Shown here: positions 7,878 to 13,067 of the stretch, one piece after another
How the letters are laid out: each line of letters begins with the position of its first letter
Numbering within the stretch: position 1 is the stretch's first letter
DNA from: Bacteroidaceae bacterium
Lineage (GTDB): Bacteria > Bacteroidota > Bacteroidia > Bacteroidales > Bacteroidaceae
Direction: 5' to 3'
Assembly (NCBI GenBank): GCA_017383665.1
Contig: JAFNWA010000251.1
Coordinates: 1 to 13,067 of the forward strand
Length of the DNA: 13,067 bases
Notes under the pieces: model-generated
The model's input: only the letters and a program-made list of their open reading frames with translations
What the model was told of the DNA's origin: nothing
Databases searched by the model: none
Program-made: the position numbers and the translations under genes

Positions 7878-8636
7878 ATGCTCTACAGATACGACGGCAT
7901 AGACATAAACATAACCATACAGGGCACCGGCGAGCCGGTGTTCCTGTTGCATGGTTGGGGCTGTACTGGCGAAATCTTCAAGAATATCGCCCAGGTGCTT
8001 TCAATAGCATACACCACATACAGTTTCGATTTTCCCGGGTTCGGTGCATCACAGGAACCCACAGCCGTTTGGGGCGTTGAGGAATATACACGCATGGTCG
8101 AGCAGTTCGCCAAGGACAACGGTATTGAACGCCCTGCGCTCATGGGACACTCCTTTGGTGGCCGTGTGAGCATTGTATATGCATCGCGCAACGCGGTTAG
8201 CCGCGTGGTACTTGTCGATGCCGCAGGCATAAAGCCCAAAAGACCGTTTAAATACTACTGGAAAGTATATACCTTCAAGACCATGAAATGGCTGTGCAAC
8301 ACATTCCTGCCAAAAGCCAAGGCGCAGGCCATCATTGACAAGCGACGCAAGGGTGCCGGTTCAAGCGACTACAACAACGCATCGCCAAAGATGCGCGCCA
8401 TACTCTCAAAGGTAGTCAACGAGGATCTCAAACACCTGATGCCGGCCATCAAAGCACCTACCCTGCTCTTCTGGGGCAACCTTGACACAGCCACTCCACT
8501 GAGTGATGCAAAGACAATGGAGAAACTTATCCCCGATGCCGGTCTTGTTGTGGCACACGGCACAGGACATTTCTCTTTCCTTGAAAACCAAGGACTCTTT
8601 ACCGCAGTAATGAAAAACTTCTTCAAAATTAAATGA
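7878..8636 (+). CDS. Cytoplasmic alpha/beta hydrolase linked to a Mur ligase
   Basis: This is a 252-residue alpha/beta-hydrolase-fold protein of the MenH/haloperoxidase-like type, with no signal peptide. The oxyanion-hole segment is HGWG (25-28). The nucleophile elbow is GHSFGG, with Ser92. The acid is probably Asp203 in 'WGNLDTATP' and the base His231 in 'GTGHFSF'. A basic, aromatic cap segment (about 120-160, 'KPKRPFKYYWKVYTFKTMKW') could face lipid or the membrane. The stop codon is one base from the ATG of the membrane Mur ligase, so the two are almost certainly co-transcribed and translationally coupled. That points to a step on a wall precursor, lipid-linked intermediate or peptide ester, not to MenH activity in menaquinone synthesis. 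The substrate cannot be read from the sequence. Fold call very secure, role open. Confidence 0.9.
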   Translation: MLYRYDGIDINITIQGTGEPVFLLHGWGCTGEIFKNIAQVLSIAYTTYSFDFPGFGASQEPTAVWGVEEYTRMVEQFAKDNGIERPALMGHSFGGRVSIVYASRNAVSRVVLVDAAGIKPKRPFKYYWKVYTFKTMKWLCNTFLPKAKAQAIIDKRRKGAGSSDYNNASPKMRAILSKVVNEDLKHLMPAIKAPTLLFWGNLDTATPLSDAKTMEKLIPDAGLVVAHGTGHFSFLENQGLFTAVMKNFFKIK

Positions 8637-8637
8637 C

Positions 8638-10188
8638 ATGCTACACTTCGCCATCAAATATGCCATAACGGCAATGATGTTCTTTTTGATGATTGCCAAG
8701 TACGACATCCACATGTTCCAGTTGAGTTCGTACCGCAACAGCCGTTATTTCCGTTGGCTTATACCCGGCAACATACTGTCAATAAAGCGACTGCTTGCCA
8801 TTGCCATGCTTGGTAGCGCATTCATCCCCGGTTATTTCGGTTGGGGAGTTGCTATGGGCATTACAACCGGTGGCTGGATATACTGCTTCAGGGAGAAGTT
8901 CAAGACACCACTGGTGTTCACAATGCGCGTGAAGCGTCTGTTTGCAACAAACATAATTCTATTTGCGATAATATCTACACTGGCCGTACTGTTTACAGGC
9001 AAATGGGCAAGCGTTGTCATTGGCGTGGCATTGCTGCTGTCAAACTTCATCATGCTGCTTGCCAATCTCGCGAACAGACCAATTGAGAAGGCCATCAACC
9101 GCGGTTATTACAACGATGCCAAACGCATCATTGAGAGCAACAAAAATCTCATTGTAATTGGCGTTACCGGCAGCTTTGGCAAAACAAGCACCAAAAACTA
9201 CCTTGCAGGCGTGCTTGCCGAGAAATACAATGTGCTTGTGACACCGGGCAACTTCAACACCCTGCTTGGTGTAATACGCACAATACGCGAACAGTTGCGT
9301 CCCTATCACCAAGTATTCATTGTGGAGATGGGAGCAAAGCAGACAAATGACATAAAGGAGATATGCGACCTTGTGCACCCCACAATAGGTATCGTTACCG
9401 CAGTGGGTGAGATGCATTTGGAAACATTCAAGACTGTAGAGAACATACAGAATACAAAGTTTGAGCTTATCAACTCACTGCCGTGCGGCGGATTGGGAGT
9501 GATAAACAACGACTCGCAGTACATCAGCAGCTACAAAGGCATTACAAGTCCCTGCAAAATCATACGCTATGCCGTTGAGGGCGAGGGAGACTACAAGGCC
9601 GGAGATGTAAAATATGGAGCAAGTGGCGTATCATTCACACTTGACAACGGCGAGCAGTTCAGTAGCCGCCTGCTTGGCGACGGTAACCTGCTCAACATCC
9701 TGGCAGCGATTGCCGTTGCCGACCACTTGGGCGTTCCCACAGCCAAACAGAAGAACGCCATTGCACGCCTGCAACCCGTGGAGCACCGCCTTTCAATGAA
9801 GGTATCAGGTGGCATCACCGTGCTCGACGATGCATACAACTCAAACCCACAGGGAGCAAAAATGGCTCTTGCCGTGCTCAAGGGTTTTACTGTAGCCCAG
9901 GGCAACAAGCGCATAGTAATCACTCCCGGATTCGTGGAGATGGGCACGCGACAAACCGAGGCCAACAAGGAACTTGGCCGCACCATTGCCACAAGCTGCG
10001 ACTATGCAATCATAGTCAACGCCACCAACCGCGATGCGATTAAGAGCGGTATTGACGAGGGCGGCCTGGCCGAGGATAAATACTTCCTTGCCGACTCGCT
10101 CAACCATGCCCACACACGCCTTGCACAGATTCTGCGCCCGGGCGATGTGGTGCTCTATGAAAACGACCTGCCCGACAATTTCAAGTAA
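8638..10188 (+). CDS. Membrane-anchored MurF-like Mur ligase
   Basis: This is a 516-residue Mur ligase family protein that should join an amino acid or dipeptide to a precursor carboxylate using ATP. The N-terminal ~150 residues are mostly membrane: hydrophobic segments at about 5-21, 51-68, 100-119 and 124-145, with basic loops. The Mur ligase middle domain follows: P-loop GVTGSFGKTSTKN (175-187), the 'EMGAKQTNDI' segment (230-239) and 'TAVGEMHLE'. The C-terminal domain has PVEHRL (380-385) and DDAYNSNP (397-404), both typical of MurF. The usual MurF N-terminal domain that binds the UDP-MurNAc end is absent and appears replaced by the membrane region. It starts one base after the hydrolase, and a Ddl-family gene follows 108 bases later, consistent with use of a D-Ala-D-X dipeptide. 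It could be the cell's MurF or a specialised paralogue. The catalytic motifs look intact. Confidence 0.88.
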   Translation: MLHFAIKYAITAMMFFLMIAKYDIHMFQLSSYRNSRYFRWLIPGNILSIKRLLAIAMLGSAFIPGYFGWGVAMGITTGGWIYCFREKFKTPLVFTMRVKRLFATNIILFAIISTLAVLFTGKWASVVIGVALLLSNFIMLLANLANRPIEKAINRGYYNDAKRIIESNKNLIVIGVTGSFGKTSTKNYLAGVLAEKYNVLVTPGNFNTLLGVIRTIREQLRPYHQVFIVEMGAKQTNDIKEICDLVHPTIGIVTAVGEMHLETFKTVENIQNTKFELINSLPCGGLGVINNDSQYISSYKGITSPCKIIRYAVEGEGDYKAGDVKYGASGVSFTLDNGEQFSSRLLGDGNLLNILAAIAVADHLGVPTAKQKNAIARLQPVEHRLSMKVSGGITVLDDAYNSNPQGAKMALAVLKGFTVAQGNKRIVITPGFVEMGTRQTEANKELGRTIATSCDYAIIVNATNRDAIKSGIDEGGLAEDKYFLADSLNHAHTRLAQILRPGDVVLYENDLPDNFK

Positions 10189-10191
10189 ACA

Positions 10192-10263
10192 GTAGGGACA
10201 CGGCACGCCGTGTCCGCAAAAAGAAAAGCCTTTTTGCCCTTTTAGCCCTTTTGGGCCTTTAAA
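10192..10263 (+). repeat. Composite intergenic repeat, copy 1 (GTAGGG hairpin plus GCCCTTT tail)
   Basis: It begins with GTAGGG four bases after the Mur ligase stop, continues through a hairpin (10196-10215) and ends in a T/C-rich tail (10231-10263) made of GCCCTTTT units. The second copy is at 11521-11598. In the first 24 bases of the tails, 22 are identical, and the order hairpin then tail is the same. The hairpins share GTAGGG and GC-rich arms but not their full sequence. It is probably a dispersed REP-like element that may also act as a terminator. Confidence 0.55.
10196..10215 (+). terminator. Hairpin after the Mur ligase gene
   Basis: GGACACGGC (10196-10204) and GCCGTGTCC (10207-10215) are perfect complements around AC. 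Because a two-base loop is too tight, the real fold is probably 8 bp with a four-base loop. The next bases are GCAAAAAG, with a T-run (10231-10235) only 16 bases later, so termination may be partial and ddl may still be read through. Confidence 0.5.
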
Positions 10264-10296
10264 TTAGAACTAAAACAAAATACAGATATAACAGCA

Positions 10297-11508
10297 ATGA
10301 AAACAAATGTAGGAGTTGTTTTTGGCGGCCGCTCCGTCGAGAACGAGATTTCAGTAATCACAGCCAACCAGGCAATGGCTGCAATGGACACAGAGAAGTA
10401 TGACATCACCCCGATATACATAACCAAGGAGGGCAAGTGGTACACCGGCGAGGCACTGCGCAATGTAGCCAACTACCGCGACCCCAAGAAACTGCTCTCA
10501 ATGTGCGAGGAGGTATATATGAAGCCAATCTATGGCGACACCAACCTATACCGTACCAAGAAGGGTATGTTCCAGAAAGAGGTTGTTACAAGACTCGATG
10601 TCATTCTCCCTGCCCTTCACGGCACAAACTGCGAGGACGGCACATTCCAGGGCGTGATGGAGTTCTCGGGCATCCCCTACACAGGCTGCAATACACTTGC
10701 ATCGGCCAACGGCATGGACAAGATTACCATGAAGATGATTCTCAAGGAGTGTGGCATTCCCGTCATCGACTACTACTGGTTCAGCGACAAGGAGTGGAGC
10801 GAGCAGCAGGAGAACACCGTTGCCGGCATTGAGAAGAAGCTTGGTTACCCTGTAATCGTTAAACCGGCAAACAGCGGTTCAAGTGTCGGAATACGCGCTG
10901 CACACAACCGCGAGGAGTTGATCGACGCTATTGAATATGCAATATCATTCACAAGCCGCGTAATAATTGAGAAATATGTACAGAAGCTCAAGGAGGTAAA
11001 CTGCGCCGTGCTTGGCAACTACTACGAGTGCCAGCCATCTGTTTGCGAGGTTCCTGTACGCAGCGGTGAGATACTCTCATATCAGGACAAGTACATGAAC
11101 GGTGGCGGCAAGCAGTCACAGGGCATGCAGTCAACAGTTCGCGAAATACCTGCCAACCTTCCAAAGGATAGCACCGATTTCATCCAGAAGGCAGCATGCG
11201 ACACCTTCCGCGCACTCTCATGCGACGGTGTGGCACGCATCGACTTCATCATTGACGAGGCTACAGGCGAAATCTTCGTCAACGAAATCAACACCATCCC
11301 CGGTTCACTCTCTTTCTATCTGTGGGAGTACAGCGGCATCAACTTCACAGCGCTCATTGACAAGCTCATTGAGATTGCGTTCCGTCGCAAGCAGGACGCA
11401 GGTTTCAAGGCCGTGAACTATGGCGAGAACATCTTTGCTGCAAAGAGCACCGGTGGTGCAAAGACCGGCGGCAAGCTTGGTGGCGGCAAATTCGGTGCCA
11501 AGATGTAA
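10297..11508 (+). CDS. ddl: D-alanine--D-alanine ligase family protein
   Basis: This ATP-grasp ligase of 403 residues should make D-Ala-D-Ala or a related dipeptide for Mur ligase addition. The N-terminal motif is GGRSVENEIS (10-19), with Glu15 where Ddl enzymes have the D-Ala-binding Glu. HGTNCEDGTFQG (108-119) and KPANSGSSVGI (189-199) form the expected first-domain and ATP-site elements. The omega-loop region is 'SYQDKYMNGGGKQSQGM' (261-277). ARIDF (313-317) and NEINTIPGS (329-337) supply the metal-binding acids. The 'INTIPGSLSFYLWE' form and the GG/SxGM omega loop remind me more of clostridial Ddl-like proteins than of standard Bacteroides DdlA, so product specificity (D-Ala, D-Ser or other) should not be assumed. 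The last ~20 residues ('STGGAKTGGKLGGGKFGAKM') are an unusual Gly/Lys tail outside the fold. It follows the membrane Mur ligase in the same direction. Confidence 0.92.
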   Translation: MKTNVGVVFGGRSVENEISVITANQAMAAMDTEKYDITPIYITKEGKWYTGEALRNVANYRDPKKLLSMCEEVYMKPIYGDTNLYRTKKGMFQKEVVTRLDVILPALHGTNCEDGTFQGVMEFSGIPYTGCNTLASANGMDKITMKMILKECGIPVIDYYWFSDKEWSEQQENTVAGIEKKLGYPVIVKPANSGSSVGIRAAHNREELIDAIEYAISFTSRVIIEKYVQKLKEVNCAVLGNYYECQPSVCEVPVRSGEILSYQDKYMNGGGKQSQGMQSTVREIPANLPKDSTDFIQKAACDTFRALSCDGVARIDFIIDEATGEIFVNEINTIPGSLSFYLWEYSGINFTALIDKLIEIAFRRKQDAGFKAVNYGENIFAAKSTGGAKTGGKLGGGKFGAKM

Positions 11509-11520
11509 TATAAGCACAAT

Positions 11521-11598
11521 GTAGGGGCGGACACATAGTTCCGCCCCTTTAAAAATCCTTCTGTGTTTTTGCCCTTTACGCCCTTTTGGTCTTTATAA
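11521..11598 (+). repeat. Composite intergenic repeat, copy 2 (GTAGGG hairpin plus GCCCTTT tail)
   Basis: Second copy of the element at 10192-10263. It starts with GTAGGG 12 bases after the ddl stop, has a GC-rich hairpin (11523-11548) and ends in the tail TTTTTGCCCTTTACGCCCTT and onward (11566-11598). The tail runs up to the ATG region of the next gene (11605), so it also forms that gene's upstream sequence. The two copies bracket ddl. Confidence 0.55.
11523..11548 (+). terminator. Rho-independent-like terminator after ddl
   Basis: AGGGGCGGA (11523-11531) pairs perfectly with TCCGCCCCT (11540-11548) around an eight-base loop and is followed by TT and an A-run. It lies 14 bases after the ddl stop codon. 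The GC-rich 9-bp stem makes termination plausible although the T-tract is short. Confidence 0.65.
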
Positions 11599-11604
11599 AT
11601 AAAA

Positions 11605-12552
11605 ATGAAACGCCTTTTCACACTCTTTGCAGCACTGTTTCTCACGACTGCAACCATTTTTGCCGGGGAGGAGGAAATTATCCTCAACACCCCTACCGGC
11701 GACATACATGGTCAACTGATGCTCCCCGATAGCGGTACACCTTGCCCCGTGGTAATAATTATTGCCGGCAGTGGCCCCACTAACATGGACGGCAACAGCA
11801 TTGGCACAGGAATGACAAACAACTCACTCCTTTACCTTGCCCGGGAGCTTGCAGCCAACGGAATTGCAAGTGTACGCTATGACAAACGTGGCATTGGCAA
11901 GAGCGTAGCCGCCGGAGGCAAAGAGGAATATTTGCGTTTCGACCACTATATTGACGATGCCGCAGCATGGGCCGACAAGTTTGCAGACGATGCCCGCTTC
12001 AACAAGATTGTCATTGCCGGGCACAGCGAGGGCTCACTCATTGGCATGGTTGCATCAAAGCGCAGCAAGGCCGTCAAAGGATACATTTCTATAGCAGGTG
12101 CAGGCAGTCCTGCTTATGAAATATTGGAAAAGCAACTGCAAAGCCAGCCTATGCAGATACAGCAGGAATCGGCAGCTATATGCAAAGAACTGCGCGAGGG
12201 GCGCACCGTTGAACAAGTGCCGTTTTATTTCTCGGCACTCTATCGCCAAAGTGTACAACCCTATCTCATCTCATGGTTTGCATACAACCCGGCTGAGGAA
12301 ATAGCAAAACTTGACATTCCTGTACTCATTCTACAGGGCGACAAGGACATACAGGTGGGCACCGAGGAGGCCGACAAACTGCACGCCGCACAACCGGAAT
12401 CGTCCTTATATATAGTAAAGGATATGAACCATGTGTTCAAGCAATGCACTAGCATGGACATGAATGAGCAGTTGAAAACATACAGCAACCCCGAACAGCC
12501 AATAATTACCGAACTTGTTTCACATATTGTCGAGTTCATAAAACAAGAATAA
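11605..12552 (+). CDS. Secreted alpha/beta hydrolase (esterase/peptidase type)
   Basis: This is a 315-residue exported alpha/beta hydrolase. The signal peptide is residues 1-20 (MKRLFTLFAALFLTTATIFA), cleaved before GEEE; no lipobox Cys is present. 'IIIAGSGPTNMDGNS' (51-65) holds the oxyanion region and 'RYDKRGIGKS' (91-100) is typical of the dienelactone-hydrolase/S9-like secreted esterase group annotated in Bacteroidetes as alpha/beta hydrolase or BAAT/acyl-CoA thioester hydrolase. The nucleophile is Ser141 in GHSEGS (139-144), the acid Asp246 or Asp248 in 'QGDKDIQV', and the base His276 in 'DMNHVFK'. The protein should work in the periplasm. The gene is separated from ddl by the terminator and repeat, so it is probably its own unit, and it ends in a palindromic terminator. 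The substrate is unknown; an acyl ester on wall or dietary carbohydrate is possible but not shown. Confidence 0.88.
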   Translation: MKRLFTLFAALFLTTATIFAGEEEIILNTPTGDIHGQLMLPDSGTPCPVVIIIAGSGPTNMDGNSIGTGMTNNSLLYLARELAANGIASVRYDKRGIGKSVAAGGKEEYLRFDHYIDDAAAWADKFADDARFNKIVIAGHSEGSLIGMVASKRSKAVKGYISIAGAGSPAYEILEKQLQSQPMQIQQESAAICKELREGRTVEQVPFYFSALYRQSVQPYLISWFAYNPAEEIAKLDIPVLILQGDKDIQVGTEEADKLHAAQPESSLYIVKDMNHVFKQCTSMDMNEQLKTYSNPEQPIITELVSHIVEFIKQE

Positions 12553-12588
12553 AAGAATAGGATGACCGCGGTCATCCTATTCTTTTAT
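12549..12588. terminator. Bidirectional palindromic terminator between convergent genes
   Basis: This is a perfect 40-base palindrome with 20-base arms (12549-12568 and 12569-12588) and no spacer. The centre is GACCGCGGTC and the flanks are AAAAG/CTTTT, so each strand has a GC-rich stem ending in a T-run. It overlaps the stop codon (12550-12552) of the secreted hydrolase and lies 17 bases past the stop of the minus-strand gene at 12606. Position and symmetry fit a shared terminator. Confidence 0.85.
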
Positions 12589-12605
12589 GATGAAAAAAAA
12601 TTCAG

Positions 12606-12920
12606 TCATTTCACGCGGCATTTTGTTTCTATATATAGAGCTATCGGCAACACAACTGCAAGCAGTATTACAGCACTATATAGTGGCAATGGGCGCAACA
12701 AATATTCCAGTACAACAAAAACCGCCATTATAAACAGTACAAGAGCAAACAATGGGCGTGCGCGCCTTGGGTCGTACTTGCGGTATTTCACTAAAACCAA
12801 TTTTCGTTCCTTAATGGCAGGTTTGTATTTCCCCACACCCCAATCAGCCTTGCCCATAAGCACAAATAGGGCAAAAACCACAAGCACGGTAGCCAACGAA
12901 TAGTTCAATACTCCACTCAT
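12606..12920 (-). CDS. Small three-helix membrane protein downstream of nadA
   Basis: A 104-residue protein that I cannot assign to a named family. Three hydrophobic segments are clear: about 5-23 ('LNYSLATVLVVFALFVLMG'), 56-75 and 79-97. Between the first and second is a strongly basic stretch ('KERKLVLVKYRKYDPRRARP', about 37-56), which would be cytoplasmic. Its ATG is 9 bases after the nadA stop codon, so the two are very likely one transcript, and the palindromic terminator ends it. The tight spacing and the clean membrane pattern support a real gene. Any link to NAD synthesis is only positional. Confidence 0.75.
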   Translation of the reverse strand: MSGVLNYSLATVLVVFALFVLMGKADWGVGKYKPAIKERKLVLVKYRKYDPRRARPLFALVLFIMAVFVVLEYLLRPLPLYSAVILLAVVLPIALYIETKCRVK

Positions 12921-12929
12921 TGCAAATGT

Positions 12930-13067
12930 TTACTTTGAGAGTTCAAGCATTCTCACAATAGGTTTCTTTGCCTCTGTGCGCAACTGCTCATCGAGTTCAA
13001 CAACCGGCCACTCATATTTCAGCGTGTTGTAGAGTTTCTCAAGCGTATTCAAGCGCATATAACCACA
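12930..13067 (-). CDS. nadA: Quinolinate synthase, C-terminal 45 codons
   Basis: Only the end of the gene lies in the window, and it continues past the right edge. The minus strand reads CGYMRLNTLEKLYNTLKYEW, then PVVELDEQLRTEA and 'KKPIVRMLELSK' and a stop (12930-12932). This matches the C-terminus of NadA, which condenses iminoaspartate and dihydroxyacetone phosphate to quinolinate in de novo NAD synthesis. The Cys at the very edge corresponds to the last [4Fe-4S] ligand, in the family's C-x-x-M-x-x-N-T type motif. The gene was identified by reading the reverse strand directly, since it is too short and incomplete for a standard ORF call. Confidence 0.88.
   Translation of the reverse strand, partial: CGYMRLNTLEKLYNTLKYEWPVVELDEQLRTEAKKPIVRMLELSK

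Noticed and set aside
7878..8636. Assigning the hydrolase as MenH
   Set aside because: The fold and triad fit, but no other menaquinone genes are present and the tight link is to a Mur ligase.
9040..10206. Reverse ORFs of 125, 133 and 121 aa within the Mur ligase gene
   Set aside because: They are antisense to intact Mur ligase motifs, so they are shadows.
10192..11598. Repeats around ddl as ends of a transposon carrying ddl
   Set aside because: They are in the same orientation, each is a hairpin after a stop codon, and there is no transposase or target duplication.
12549..12588. Perfect 40-base palindrome as a mobile-element end or operator
   Set aside because: It overlaps one stop codon and lies between convergent genes with T-runs on both strands, so a bidirectional terminator is sufficient.

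Overview
The window reads as a metagenomic contig from a gut-type Bacteroidales bacterium (Prevotellaceae- or Bacteroidaceae-like), with about 680 bases of an unrelated, GC-richer, Firmicutes-like genome joined to its left end. The Bacteroidales assignment rests on three things: the MutS2, NadA and secreted-protein sequences look typical of that order; a TAnnTTTG-type promoter element lies upstream of the large glycosidase gene; and one secreted protein ends in the 'YDLTGRR...GIYIVDGKK' tail common in Prevotella and Bacteroides. No alignment was run, so all family names come from motifs and remembered family sequences.

Layout. Positions 3-~680 (+) hold an internal piece of a RecD2-type helicase, cut just after its Walker A motif. 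At ~677-685 it meets, head-on, the 3' end of mutS2 (-), which is itself cut inside its Smr domain just after HGTG. Two unrelated genes ending mid-domain at one point is best explained as a chimeric join. From ~685 the sequence looks like one genome. mutS2 (-, start 3084) is divergent from a 1282-residue secreted GH31 glycosidase (3305-7153), which carries FN3, CBM32-like, dockerin and cohesin-like modules. A perfect 17-bp hairpin follows, then a 205-residue secreted protein (7237-7854), and then a tightly packed set: a cytoplasmic alpha/beta hydrolase (7878-8636), a membrane-anchored MurF-like Mur ligase (8638-10188) and a D-Ala-D-Ala-ligase-family protein (10297-11508). A secreted alpha/beta hydrolase (11605-12552) ends in a perfect 40-nt palindrome. 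On the other side of it, on the minus strand, are a small three-helix membrane protein (12606-12920) and the last 45 codons of nadA (12930-13067).

How the genes may work together. The GH31 enzyme has the acid pair and surrounding sequence I associate with GH31 alpha-N-acetylgalactosaminidases, which act on mucin O-glycans. Its dockerin and cohesin-like modules suggest it assembles with itself or with other secreted proteins. The MurF-like and Ddl-like pair would form a D-amino-acid dipeptide and attach it to a cell-wall-type precursor at the membrane. The hydrolase one base upstream is probably part of the same unit, but its substrate is unknown. This hydrolase / membrane Mur ligase / Ddl unit is the best candidate here for an incompletely described system. 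Two copies of a composite intergenic repeat (a GTAGGG hairpin plus a GCCCTTT-rich tail) flank ddl.

No tRNA, rRNA, CRISPR array or transposase was seen. The longest non-coding stretch is the ~220-base mutS2/GH31 divergent region.
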